A DNA stretch of 64,000 nt from Mayfieldus sp963772265 (GTDB taxonomy: Bacteria; Actinomycetota; Thermoleophilia; Solirubrobacterales; 70-9): assembly GCA_963772265.1 (NCBI GenBank), contig CAVYWS010000002.1, positions 372,001-436,000 on the forward strand. Direction: 5' to 3'. Positions 53,306-62,288 of the stretch are shown one piece after another (position 1 is the first letter of the stretch; every line of letters begins with the position of its first letter). The translations under genes and the position numbers were made by a program. Under the pieces are notes generated by a model. It saw nothing but the letters and a program-made list of their open reading frames with translations, made no database searches and was not told the DNA's origin.

Positions 53306-54643
53306 ATGCCTTCCAACGGCGAGCAGCAGCCACCCGATCAGGGCGGTCGGAAGCCCTCCGGGCGGCCCGGGCGGGGACCGTCGACGCCCCCTGAGAAGCC
53401 GGACTCGGGGCCCGCGGAGCCAAAGAAGCCGGATTCAAAGCCCTCGGGGCCGCCGGAGTACACCGTCTACCGCTCGCGCCGGGGACTGATCTCGCGCCTG
53501 CGCTCGCCCGACATCTCGAGCCTGCGCGACCGAACCCGACGCTCCTACCGACGCCTCGGCCGGGGCGGCGCCAAGGCAGAGGACCTGCCCCCAACGGCTC
53601 CAAAGGCGCTGCTTCGGCGGGCGCTGAAGTGGGCCGGCATCGCCGCCGGGGTCTGGGTCCTGATCAGCTTCCTCGCCTTCGCCGTCTCCGCCCAGCTTCA
53701 GGAGTGGAAGCTCGCCGACGGTGCCAAGAGCGTCCTGCACGGCAACCCGTTCCTGCTCACCAGCCCGCAGACGATCCTGATGATCGGCACCGACGCCCGG
53801 CCGCCCGACACCAAGGAGCCCGGTGCGGCCCCGTCGCAGAGCTGCTTCGACCAGCAGGCGCACGGCGACTCGCCGCACGGCGGCTGCTCCCAGGGCCAGT
53901 TCCGGGCCGACACCCTGATGCTGATCCGGGCCGGCGGGGGGCACTTCCGCAAGCTCTCGATTCCCCGCGACAGCCTGGCCGAGATTCCCGGCCACGAGGC
54001 CCAGAAGATCAACGCCGCCTATGCGTTCGGCGGCGCCAAGCTTCAGATCCAGACCGTCGAGCGCTTCCTCGGGATCAAGGTCGACCACGTGGTGATCATC
54101 GACTTCACCGGCTTCGAGGACTTCATCGACGCGATCGGGGGGGTCAAGGTCGACGTGCCGCAGAAGCTCTGCGCCGACATCTCCGGGGGTGCCGGCGGCG
54201 GGCAGGGCGGCATCACCCTGCACCTCGGCAAGGGGGAGAACACCCTCGACGGTCAGAAGGCGCTCGCATACGCGCGGATCCGCGAGCCGAGCCCCTGCCC
54301 CGGGAAGGGGCGCAGCGCCTTCGGCAGCGGCTATGACGACGTCGACCGCGCCAAGGCCCAGCAGGCGGTGATCAACGGGATCAAGGGCCGTCTGACCAGC
54401 CCCCTGCGACTGCCCTACAACTTCATCCATGGCCCGATCATCGGCTGGGACGCCCCGCGCGCGTTCGTCGGCGACATGGGCTTCTTCACCATGCCGCAGC
54501 TGATCCTCTCCTCGGTGATCGGGGGCTCGAGCACCAACGTGCTCTGCGCCCGCGTCCCGACCCCATGCGGCCCCGGGCCCCTGGGCAGCACCGAGGTGCC
54601 CGAGTCCGAGCGCCAGCGGGCGGTCAAGCAGCTGCTCGGCTAG
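53306..54643 (+). CDS. LytR-CpsA-Psr (LCP) family glycopolymer transferase
   Basis: A 445-residue enzyme with a Pro/Lys/Gly-rich cytoplasmic N-terminus of about 110 residues, one membrane helix (GIAAGVWVLISFLAFAVSAQL) and an extracytoplasmic LCP domain. Family strings are ILMIGTDARP, RADTLMLIRAGGGHFRKLSIPRDSLAEIPG (substrate-binding Arg and Asp), INAAYAFGGA, VDHVVIIDFTGFEDFIDAIGGVKVDVP and GQKALAYARIREP. LCP enzymes attach wall polymers to peptidoglycan. The insert after IGTDARP contains Cys pairs not seen in every member. Confidence 0.93.
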   Translation: MPSNGEQQPPDQGGRKPSGRPGRGPSTPPEKPDSGPAEPKKPDSKPSGPPEYTVYRSRRGLISRLRSPDISSLRDRTRRSYRRLGRGGAKAEDLPPTAPKALLRRALKWAGIAAGVWVLISFLAFAVSAQLQEWKLADGAKSVLHGNPFLLTSPQTILMIGTDARPPDTKEPGAAPSQSCFDQQAHGDSPHGGCSQGQFRADTLMLIRAGGGHFRKLSIPRDSLAEIPGHEAQKINAAYAFGGAKLQIQTVERFLGIKVDHVVIIDFTGFEDFIDAIGGVKVDVPQKLCADISGGAGGGQGGITLHLGKGENTLDGQKALAYARIREPSPCPGKGRSAFGSGYDDVDRAKAQQAVINGIKGRLTSPLRLPYNFIHGPIIGWDAPRAFVGDMGFFTMPQLILSSVIGGSSTNVLCARVPTPCGPGPLGSTEVPESERQRAVKQLLG

Positions 54644-54645
54644 CG

Positions 54646-54936
54646 CTAGTCGCTCTTCGCCGAGTCCGACTTGGCGGCCGCCGTTTCCTTCTTCTCGGAC
54701 TTGTCGGACTTCGAGGGCGTCTCAGACTCCTTCGACGCCCCATCGCCGCTCTGCTTCTTCTTCGAGCCGTAGTCGGTGGTGTAGAAGCCCGAGCCCTTGA
54801 AGTGCACCGCGACCGGGTGGAACACGCGCTCGACGGGCGCGCCGCAGACCTCGCATTTGCTCAGCGGCTCGTCGGCCATGCTCTGCACGGTCTCGAAGAC
54901 GTGCCCGTTGCTGCACTTGTACTCGTAAATCGGCAC
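54646..54936 (-). CDS. FmdB family zinc ribbon protein
   Basis: A 96-residue protein: MPIYEYKCSNGHVFETVQSM and SKCEVCGAPVERVFHPVAVHFKGSGFYTTDYG form the FmdB/RRNAD-type zinc ribbon, with three visible cysteines (the typical first CxxC reads CSNG with histidine). The tail is Ser/Lys/Glu/Asp-rich. The regulatory role is poorly defined. Convergent with the LCP gene, two bases apart, and divergent from the glycyl-tRNA synthetase gene. Confidence 0.9.
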   Translation of the reverse strand: MPIYEYKCSNGHVFETVQSMADEPLSKCEVCGAPVERVFHPVAVHFKGSGFYTTDYGSKKKQSGDGASKESETPSKSDKSEKKETAAAKSDSAKSD

Positions 54937-55022
54937 GGGCGAGCGATTATCGCAGCCACCCCTGCTCCACCCGGCACTCTCGCTTGCGGAGTGCCAGGCG
55001 AAGGCGGCGATACGGTTCGCGC

Positions 55023-56406
55023 GTGGAAGCAGCCGAGAAAGCCCGCCCCGACGAGGTGACGATGGAGGAGATCGTGGCGCTCTGCAAGCGCCGCGGCTTC
55101 GTCTTCCCCACCTCGGAGATCTACGGCGGGCTGGGCTCGACCTACGACTACGGCCACTACGGCGTCCTGCTGCGCAACAACGTCAAGGGCGAGTGGTGGC
55201 GGGCGATGCTGCAGGAACGCGACGACATCGTCGCGCTGGACTCGGCGATCCTCCAGCACCCCCGAACCTGGGAGGCCTCCGGGCATCTCGAGGGATTCAC
55301 CGACCCGCTGGTCGACTGCCGGACCTGCAAGCAGCGGTTCCGGGCGGACCAGCTCGACCAGGCGGCCTGCGGCCGCAAGCCCTCCAAGCACCCTGGCGAG
55401 ACGCCTGAGTGCGACCTCACCGATGCGCGCCAGTTCAACCTGATGTTCCAGACCCACGTCGGGCCGGTGCTCGACGACGCCTCGGTCGCCTACCTGCGGC
55501 CGGAGACCGCGCAGGGGATCTTCGTCAACTTCAAGAACGTGCTCCAGTTCGCACGTCGCAAGCCGCCGTTCGGGATCGCCCAGATCGGCAAGTCGTTTCG
55601 CAACGAGATCACGACCGGCAACTTCGTCTTCCGCACACGCGAGTTCGAGCAGATGGAGATGGAGTTCTTCGTCCCACCCGACGAGGCCCCGAAATGGCAC
55701 GAGCACTGGCTGGCCGAGCGGATGCGCTGGTACACCGAGCTGGGCATCCGCCCCGACCACCTGCGCCTGCGCGCGCACGGCGCCGACGAGCTCTCCCACT
55801 ACTCGAGCGCCACCTCCGACATCGAGTACCTGTTCCCGATGGGCTGGTCGGAGCTGGAGGGGATCGCGAACCGCGGCGACTTCGACCTGCGCCAGCACGC
55901 CGAGTTCTCGGGCGAGAAGCTCGAGTACTTCGACCAGGAGACCAAGGAGCGCTACGTCCCGCACGTGATCGAGCCGGCGGCCGGAGTCGACCGTGCGATG
56001 CTCGCCTTCCTTGTCGACGCCTACGACACCGAGGAGGTCGAGGGGCGCCAGCGCACGGTGCTGCGCCTGCACCCCCGGATGGCGCCGGTCAAGGTCGCCG
56101 TCCTGCCGCTGGTCTCGAAGGAGGGGATGCCGGAGAAGGCGCGCGAGGTGTTCGACTCCGTGCGCCGGCGCGTCGCCTCCGAGTACGACGACGGCGGCTC
56201 GATCGGAAAGCGCTACCGCCGCCAGGACGAGATCGGCACCCCCTGGGGGGTCACCGTCGACGGGCAGACGATGGAGGACGACACGGTGACCCTGCGCGAT
56301 CGCGACTCGCTCGACCAGACCCGGGTCCCGATCGAGGGGCTGGCGCGAGGAGCTGGCGGGCCGCCTCGAGCAGCCCTGGCAGAGCCCGAAGCTCGAAGCG
56401 AGTTGA
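55023..56406 (+). CDS. glyS: Glycyl-tRNA synthetase (homodimeric type), late frameshift
   Basis: A class II synthetase of about 460 residues. It begins EEIVALCKRRGFVFPTSEIYGGLGSTYDYGHYGVLL; class II motifs follow (RPETAQGIFVNFKNVLQFARRK, FGIAQIGKSFRNEITTGNFVFRTREFEQMEMEFF, HAEFSGEKLEYFD, EPAAGVDRAMLAFL). The C-terminal anticodon domain has VLPLVSKEGMPEKAREVFD and RRQDEIGTPWGVTVD. Near 56343 one extra G shifts the frame; the intended end (LREELAGRLEQPWQSPKLEAS) stops at TGA 56404-56406. GTG 55023 start. Confidence 0.93.
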
Positions 56407-57910
56407 GCCTCAACCTCGCCACGATCGTCGTTCGCAGCGCCGAGCGGCACGGCGACGGGCTCGCGGTCCGGCTCGATCCGATCAAGCTCACCTACGACGA
56501 GCTCGACGAGATGAGCGCCAGGGCGGCGGCGATGCTGCGCGAGCGCGGCGTCTCGCCCGGCGACCGGGTCGGGCTGATGCTCCCCAACGTCCCCGCCTTC
56601 GTCGTCCTCTACTACGCGATCCTGCGAGCCGGGGGGATCGTGGTGCCGATGAACATCCTGCTGAAGCGGCGCGAGGTCGGCTACTACCTCGAGGACTCCG
56701 GCACGCGGCTGATGTTCGCCACCGACGAGATGCGCGAGGAGGCCGAGGCCGGCGCCGCCGAGGCCAACGCCGAAGCCGTGATCCTCGAGCGCGGGCGCTC
56801 TGCCGGGCCTGCTCGAGCCGTCTCGAGCCCGATCCGGAGCTCCGCGAAACCGACCCCGACGACACGGCGGTGATCCTCTACACCTCGGGCACCACCGGCA
56901 GGCCGAAGGGGGCCGAGCTGACCCACGCGAACCTCGACGGCAACGCCGACTTCGTGCGCCGCGCCCTGACCCAGGTCGGGCCCGACGACGTCGTGCTCGG
57001 GGCGCTGCCGCTGTTCCACTCCTTCGGGCAGACCGCTGCGATGAACGCCTCGCTCGGCGCCGGAGCCTGCCTCGCGCTGCTGCCCCGGTTCGACCCCGGA
57101 CAAGCGCTGGAGATGATGCAGTCGCTCGGGGTCACGGTCTTTCTCGGCGTGCCGACGATGTACGCGGCGATCCTCAACCACCCGGGCCACGAGGGCCACG
57201 ACCTGAGCGGGCTTCGGATCTGCATCTCCGGCGGCCAGTCGCTGCCGGTCGAGCTGCTGCGCGGCTTCGAGTAGGCCTTCGGCTGCAAGATCCTCGAGGG
57301 CTACGGGCTCTCGGAGACCTCCCCGGTCGCCTGCCAGAACCGGCCCGACCGCGAGCGCAAGCCGGGCTCGATCGGGATCCCGATCGATGGCACCGAGATG
57401 ATGATCGCCGACGAGTCGGGGGCCGAGCTGCCAGACGGCGAGGTCGGCGAGATCCTGATCCGCGGCCCCCACGTGATGAAGGGCTACTGGCGCCGCCCCG
57501 AGGCGACCGCGGAGGCGGTCCGCGACGGCTGGCTTCGCTCCGGCGACCTCGGCCGCCGCGACTCCGACGGCTACTTCTACGTCGTCGACCGCAAGAAGGA
57601 CCTGATCATCCGCGGCGGCTACAACGTCTTCCCGCGCGAGGTCGAGGAGATCCTCTACGAGCATCCCGACGTCGTCGAGGCCGCCGTGGTCAGCGTTCCC
57701 CATCCCGAGCTGGGCGAGGAGGTCGGCGCCGCTGTGGTCCTGCGGCCGGAATCCAAGACCACCGCGGAGGACCTAAAGGCTCATGTCAAGAGCCAGCTCG
57801 CCGCCTACAAGTACCCGCGCGAGATCTGGTTTCTCGACGAGCTTCCGAAGGGCCCGACGGGAAAGATCCTCAAGCGGGAGATCAAAGCTCCCAGCGATCG
57901 CCCTGCCTGA
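56403..57910 (+). pseudogene. Long-chain-fatty-acid-CoA ligase/AMP-forming synthetase, frameshift plus in-frame TAG
   Basis: An ANL-superfamily acyl-CoA ligase of about 500 residues. Segments are LNLATIVVRSAERHGDGLAVRL and GDRVGLMLPNVPAFVVLYYAILRAGGIVVPMN, then the AMP motif VILYTSGTTGRPKGAELTHANL, GYGLSETSPV, GWLRSGDLGRRDSDGYFYVVDRKKDLIIRGGYNVFPREVEE and the catalytic-lysine end GPTGKILKREI. The frame shifts between about 56790 and 56830, and TAG 57272-57274 interrupts LLRGFE/AFGCKIL. The TTG start 56403 overlaps the synthetase stop. The convergent TetR gene overlaps its end by 29 bases. It may be a real pseudogene or read errors. Confidence 0.8.
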
Positions 57911-58493
57911 CCCGCTCGAGGCCGGTCCAGCAGAAGTTCATCAGCGCCAGGACCAAGCGCTCGCGCGGCACCTCGCGATGGTCGTCCCACCAGTTGGCCA
58001 GCGCCCGCATCGCGCCGACCAGCTGCTGGCCGCCCAACTCGGCGCGCAGGTCGGCCTCCTCGGGAGTTTGGCCCTCCTCCAGCTCCCGCGGGGTGTCGGC
58101 ATGGATCAGCGCCGCCACCGCATGCGCCATCTCGGCCTGACGCTGCCCGACGCCGCGCTCGCCGCCGGCCTCCATCGGGTTGCGAACCATCAACCGCCAC
58201 GGCTCGCGGTTCTCCTCGACGAAGCCGAAGAAGGCGTCGGCGCCGGCCCGCAGGCGCAGCTCCGGGGTGCGGGCCGAGCTGGTCGCGATCACGCGCTCGA
58301 GTAGCTTCTGGCGGTAGCGCGCCAGCAGCGCCTCATGCAGGTCGCGCTTGGAGGAGAAGTGCTCGTAGATCAGCGCCTTGGATATCCCGGCGCGCTCGGC
58401 GACCCCTTCCAGCGAGGTCTCGTAGAAGCCGTTCGCCGCGAACTCCTCCAAGGCCGCGTCGAGAATCGCCTCGCGGCGCGCGGGAGCAGACAT
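57882..58493 (-). CDS. TetR family transcriptional regulator
   Basis: A 203-residue regulator. The HTH is REAILDAALEEFAANGFYETSLEGVAERAGISKALIYEHFSSKRDLHEALL. The C-terminal helical domain (PELRLRAGADAFFGFVEENREPWRLMVRNP) resembles lipid- or acyl-CoA-responsive TetR members. ATG 58493 is preferred; ATG 58541 would add 16 residues. It is divergent from the R2-oxidase/SCP2 gene, and the inverted repeat at 58551-58566 lies between them. It overlaps the 3' end of the acyl-CoA ligase, suggesting a shared lipid-related unit. Confidence 0.88.
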   Translation of the reverse strand: MSAPARREAILDAALEEFAANGFYETSLEGVAERAGISKALIYEHFSSKRDLHEALLARYRQKLLERVIATSSARTPELRLRAGADAFFGFVEENREPWRLMVRNPMEAGGERGVGQRQAEMAHAVAALIHADTPRELEEGQTPEEADLRAELGGQQLVGAMRALANWWDDHREVPRERLVLALMNFCWTGLERVRQGDRWEL

Positions 58494-58550
58494 CCGCCTG
58501 CGCCGTTCCTTGCCATGTGTGACTGATGTCACTCTTGCCAACCGCCGTAG

Positions 58551-58566
58551 CTGACTCGGTAGTCAG
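58551..58566. promoter_or_regulatory. TetR operator candidate (CTGACT-N4-AGTCAG)
   Basis: A perfect 6-bp inverted repeat with spacer CGGT. It sits directly before a TATTCT -10-like hexamer (58568-58573), so binding would block transcription of the oxidase gene and cover the regulator promoter. A second, related repeat (GTGAC-TGAT-GTCAC) is at 58519-58532. Confidence 0.6.
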
Positions 58567-58567
58567 T

Positions 58568-58573
58568 TATTCT
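58568..58573 (+). promoter_or_regulatory. Candidate -10 element TATTCT for the oxidase/SCP2 gene
   Basis: TATTCT lies 44 bases before ATG 58617 and two bases after the inverted repeat. GAGGAGG at 58599-58605 provides the ribosome site. Confidence 0.45.
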
Positions 58574-58616
58574 AGTCGCCAGGAAGTACCCGGCCAGCGA
58601 GGAGGTCGACTCTGCA

Positions 58617-59900
58617 ATGTCAGTCGCAGCCCAGACAGCCACCGGCGACATCAGCTACGAGGATCTCTACGAGCGCTGGGAGCACGGCAACTGGTCGGCT
58701 TACGACCTCGACTTCTCCGAGGACCGCAAGGGGTGGCAGGCGCTCAGCGAGATCCAGCGCAAGTCCGGTCTGTGGATCTACTCGATGTTCTTCTTCGGCG
58801 AGGACTCGGTCGCCGACAACCTCTCCCCCTACATCGACGCCGCCCCGAAGGAGGAGCAGAAGTACTTCCTCGCCACCCAGCAGGTCGACGAGGCGCGGCA
58901 CGCCGTCTTCTTCCATCGCTTCTTCCGCGAGGTGATCGAAGCCGGCGACTCGGTCTCGTCGACACTGGCGTACACCCTCCCCCAGCTCGGCTGGGGCTAT
59001 CGCGGGGTCTTCGACCGGCTCGACCGGATGGCCGACGAGCTGCGGCAAGACCGCTCGCTGCCCAAGTTCGCCCAGGCGATCTCGCTCTACCACATGGTGG
59101 TCGAGGCGACGCTGGCCCAGCCAGGGCAGCATTTCATCGAGGACTTCTTCGTCAAGGAGGGGACGATGCCCGGCTTCAGCGCGGGCATGGTCAACGTCTC
59201 CCGAGACGAGCAGCGCCACATCGGCTTCGGGGTCAAGGCGCTGTCGGAGATGTTCGCGGAGTCCGAGGAGTGCAAGGCGGCGGTGGTCGAGCTGCTGCGC
59301 GAGGTCCTGCCCTACTCACTCGCCGTCTTCGTCCCGCCGGGCTTCGACGAGCGCTATACGACCGAGTACGGGTTCACGCTCGAGCAGATCTACGCCTTCG
59401 GGATGCGCTCGGTGGAGGCGAAGTGGCGTGCGGCGGGCTTCCCGCTCGAGGAGATGCCCGCCGACATCTACCCGGTCGATCGCTCGCTGCCCCACGAGGA
59501 GCGCGCCCGGCAGCAGATCAAGCTGCTCAAGGCGGGCGTCATCGGCGAGCCGAACGGGCGGCCCGATTCGAGCCCCGAGACGCAGAAAATCCTCTTCGAG
59601 ACGATGAGCCGCTCCGCCAACGTCGGCCAGCTCAACGGCGGCGCCTGGACCTTCCAGTTCCGCTTCAGCGACGCCGACCCCTGGCACATCGTGATCGACA
59701 ATGGCTCGTCCCGGGTCGAGCACGGTGAAGCGCCTCGGGCCGACCTCACCCTGAACACCGACTGGGCGCAGTGGGTCGAGCTCTCGACCCGCGGCCAGAA
59801 TCCGGTGCCCGCGTTCCTGAAGCGGCGGCTGCGCCCGCGGGGATCGCTGCGCGGCCTGCGCGCCTTCCGCAAGGCGTTCGCCCCGCGCGACGTCGGTTAG
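58617..59900 (+). CDS. R2-like ligand-binding oxidase fused to SCP2 sterol-carrier domain
   Basis: A 427-residue protein. Residues 1-290 are an R2lox-like ferritin fold with all six metal ligands (E62; E92 and H95 in DEARH; E163; E198 and H201 in RDEQRH). Residues about 325-420 are an SCP2-type lipid-binding domain (GGAWTFQFRFSDADPWHIVIDNG, ADLTLNTDWAQWVELSTRG, then KRRLRPRG). R2lox proteins bind a long fatty acid near the metal site, so a fused lipid carrier is a sensible partner; the substrate is unknown. GAGGAGG lies 11 bases upstream of ATG. A TetR gene and operator are divergent. Paralogue of the gene at 2359. Confidence 0.85.
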   Translation: MSVAAQTATGDISYEDLYERWEHGNWSAYDLDFSEDRKGWQALSEIQRKSGLWIYSMFFFGEDSVADNLSPYIDAAPKEEQKYFLATQQVDEARHAVFFHRFFREVIEAGDSVSSTLAYTLPQLGWGYRGVFDRLDRMADELRQDRSLPKFAQAISLYHMVVEATLAQPGQHFIEDFFVKEGTMPGFSAGMVNVSRDEQRHIGFGVKALSEMFAESEECKAAVVELLREVLPYSLAVFVPPGFDERYTTEYGFTLEQIYAFGMRSVEAKWRAAGFPLEEMPADIYPVDRSLPHEERARQQIKLLKAGVIGEPNGRPDSSPETQKILFETMSRSANVGQLNGGAWTFQFRFSDADPWHIVIDNGSSRVEHGEAPRADLTLNTDWAQWVELSTRGQNPVPAFLKRRLRPRGSLRGLRAFRKAFAPRDVG

Positions 59901-59903
59901 GGG

Positions 59904-61350
59904 TCAGCCGATCGGCGGCCGGCTGTCGGCCCAGGGCCGCTCCGCCTCGAGCTGAGCGGCGAGCGAGAGCAGCGTCGCCTCGTCGCCGAAGCGACCGATC
60001 AGCTGCACCGCGAGCGGCATCCCGTCGGGCGCGAAGCCGGCGGGCACCGCCGCCGCCGGGTTGCCGAGATGGTTCCAGGCGGGGGTGAAGGGGTAGAAGC
60101 GGACCTGCCCGAGCAGTGATCCGGATCGCGCTGCGGCCCTCAAAGTGTCGCAACGGCAGCGCCGTGCCCCCCATCACCGGCGTCATCAGGACGTCGTGCT
60201 GGTCGAACAGCGACCAGATCCGTTCGCGGTCACGCTCCATCGCCTCGCCGCGCGCCTTCTCCAGGGCCCGGTCGGAGATCAGCCCGCCGAGCTGGCCGAA
60301 GCGACGCGTGCGCAGCTCGAGCCGTTCCGGGTGGGGGGTCATTGCGACGTCGTCGTGTATCCCGCGCAGGTAGCGGACCGAGATCTGATTGCCGATCAGC
60401 CCCCAGTCCGGCGTCCGCTCGACCACCTCGTGCCCGAGCGACCCCAGCAACCCGGCGGTCTCGCCGATCGCTCCCTTGACCTCGTCCGAGACCGTCCCCG
60501 GAGGGACGCTTCGGGCCGGCTCGGTCGTGAAGGCGATCCGCAGCCTGCCGGGCGGAGTCCGAGCCGACTCGACGAAGGGGCGGTCGGGAGGCGGTGGCGC
60601 CTCCGCCTCGCGCGAGCCGCCGCTCGCCAGGTCCAGGTACAGCGCCGTATCGAACACGGTCCGGCTGAGACAACCGCTGACCGACATCCCGTTCCAGTGG
60701 TCGGCCTCGGGGACCAGCGCGTCGGGGACCATCGAGATCCTCCCCCGGGTCGGCTTGAGGCCGAAGATGCCGCAGGAGGCGGCGGGGATGCGGATCGAGC
60801 CGGCGCCGTCGGAGCCCGACGCGATCGGGACCAATCCGGCGGCGACCGCGGCGGCGCTGCCTCCGCTCGAGCCGCCGGTGCCGCGCTGGGAGTTCCACGG
60901 GTTGCGGCTGGCGCCCCAGGTCGCCGACTCGGTGAAGCCGAAGACCGCCAGCTCGGGAAGGTTGGTCTTGCCGATCACGATCGCCCCGGCGGCCCGCAGC
61001 CGGGCGACCATCTCGGTGTCGGCGCTGACCGGCTCCGGGAAGCAGTCGGTTCCGTGGCTGGTCATCTCCCCGGCAAGGTCCTGGCCGTCCTTGAGCGCGA
61101 TCGGAACGCCGAGCAGGGGCCGCTCGTCGCCGCCCCGCAACCGCGCCTCCGCCTGCTGGGCCTCGGCGAGGGCGCGCTCGGCCAGGACGACGCGAAACGC
61201 GTTGAGCTGCGGATCGAGCCGCTCGATCCGGTCGAGGTGGAAGCGAACCAGCTCGGTCGGCGAGACCTCTCCGGCCCGGACCATCTCGGCCTGCATTGCG
61301 GCGCCGGCGAAGGCGAGGTCGTCGGGGGTGGTGCTCACCCGGCGAAGCAT
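59904..61350 (-). CDS. Amidase signature family protein, one frameshift
   Basis: About 481 residues across a frame break near 60118. The Ser-cisSer-Lys triad is in place: VPIALKDGQDLAG (Lys), GTGGSSGGSAAAVAAG (cis-Ser) and GSDGAGSIRIPAA (nucleophile Ser). The C-terminal part resumes as VRFYPFTPAWNHLGNPAAAVPAGFAPDGMPLAVQLIG, the typical amidase end. It hydrolyses amides; the substrate is unknown, and no gatB/gatC is adjacent, so GatA is unlikely. Starts at ATG 61350 or GTG 61338. Convergent with the oxidase/SCP2 gene (three bases apart). Confidence 0.87.
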
Positions 61351-61442
61351 ATGTCTGGGGCGAATCGCCGCACCCGATCGCCAAGCGGGTGCTGCGCGGC
61401 GAGCCACAGCCCGGTGAAGACGCCGACGAGCTCGCCGGCGGC

Positions 61443-61448
61443 TAGACT
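61443..61448 (+). promoter_or_regulatory. Candidate -10 element TAGACT
   Basis: TAGACTCGC repeats the motif found before the HTH-like gene at 10938 and precedes the lysyl-oxidase-like gene. It also contains the in-frame stop that limits the upstream extension of that gene. Confidence 0.35.
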
Positions 61449-61487
61449 CGCGCGACTCTGCGGACGCGCTTTCAGGCAGGAACGTCG

Positions 61488-62288
61488 ATTGCAGGCCGAG
61501 GCGGCGCCCTTGCGGCCGCGCTCGCCTGCGTCCTGCTGGCTATGGCCGCACGGGGCGCCGCCTACAACGGAGACGATCCAACCGAGGAGTACGGCACGAA
61601 CCCGTGCACGGGGCCGGAACGCCACGAGCTGCTCTGCCCCAACCTGCGGATGTCGAAGCCGCGCGACCTGTACATCTCGCACTCGCCCGGCGGACGCCGG
61701 CTTCTGCGCGCCACCAGCAGCGTCAACAGCCGCGGCAAGGGGCCGATCGAGATCCGCGGCCAGCGCATCCCCGGCACCAACCAGATGCGGGTCAACCAGC
61801 GCATCCACCGCAAGGGGGGCGGGAAGCTGGTGATCCGGACAGACGGACGGCTGGCCTTCTACCCCGTCCCCGGCCAGTACCGCTACTGGAAGTTCCGTGA
61901 CGCGGCCCGCTTCGAGATCTGGAGCGTCGACAACTCCGGCGCCCCTCAGCAGCGGCTGCGCACGGGGCCGAAGTTCTATTACTGCCTGCGCGACCTCAAG
62001 CGCACCAAGCCGTCTCGCAACTCCCCCAACCATCGCGTCTATCCCGGCTGCAACCAGGACCCCAACAAGAAGGCGGTGGTGCTGGGGACCTCGGTCGGCT
62101 GGTCGGACATCTACCCGGCCGACTACAACGAGCAGTTCGTGAACGTCAGCGGCCTGAGCGGGTGCTACGCCTTCTATATGGAGGCCGACCCGAAGAACCA
62201 CCTGCGGGAGTCGAACGAGGACGACAACCGCTCACGCGTGCTCGTCCGCCTGCCCTCCGGGCGCCGCGTGCACCGCTGCTCGACCTAG
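61488..62288 (+). CDS. Secreted lysyl-oxidase-like protein, start codon uncertain
   Basis: The mature part resembles bacterial lysyl-oxidase-like proteins (LRMSKPRDLYISHSPGGRRLLRATSSVNSRGKGPIEIRG, YWKFRDAARFEIWSVD, LGTSVGWSDIYPADYNEQFVNVSGLSGCYAF, EADPKNHLRESNEDDN). The copper-binding His of the family string (HxH before F-D-R-E) is not present in YWKFRDAARFEIW, so catalysis is doubtful. ATG 61542 would leave only MAARGAAYN; the in-frame stretch before it (GGALAAALACVLLAMAARGAA) is a good signal peptide but has no ATG/GTG/TTG. ATT 61488, with AGGA eight bases upstream, is my tentative start. Confidence 0.65.
   Translation: MAGRGGALAAALACVLLAMAARGAAYNGDDPTEEYGTNPCTGPERHELLCPNLRMSKPRDLYISHSPGGRRLLRATSSVNSRGKGPIEIRGQRIPGTNQMRVNQRIHRKGGGKLVIRTDGRLAFYPVPGQYRYWKFRDAARFEIWSVDNSGAPQQRLRTGPKFYYCLRDLKRTKPSRNSPNHRVYPGCNQDPNKKAVVLGTSVGWSDIYPADYNEQFVNVSGLSGCYAFYMEADPKNHLRESNEDDNRSRVLVRLPSGRRVHRCST

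Noticed and set aside
54861..56450. 529-codon minus-strand open frame opposite glycyl-tRNA synthetase
   Set aside because: The plus strand has all class II motifs; the minus frame is composition-driven.
59904..61350. GatA subunit of the tRNA amidotransferase
   Set aside because: No gatB or gatC is adjacent, and the C-terminus looks like a general amidase.
61443..61541. Normal start codon upstream of the lysyl-oxidase-like gene
   Set aside because: Codon-by-codon reading from the TAG at 61443 to 61542 shows no ATG, GTG or TTG in frame.
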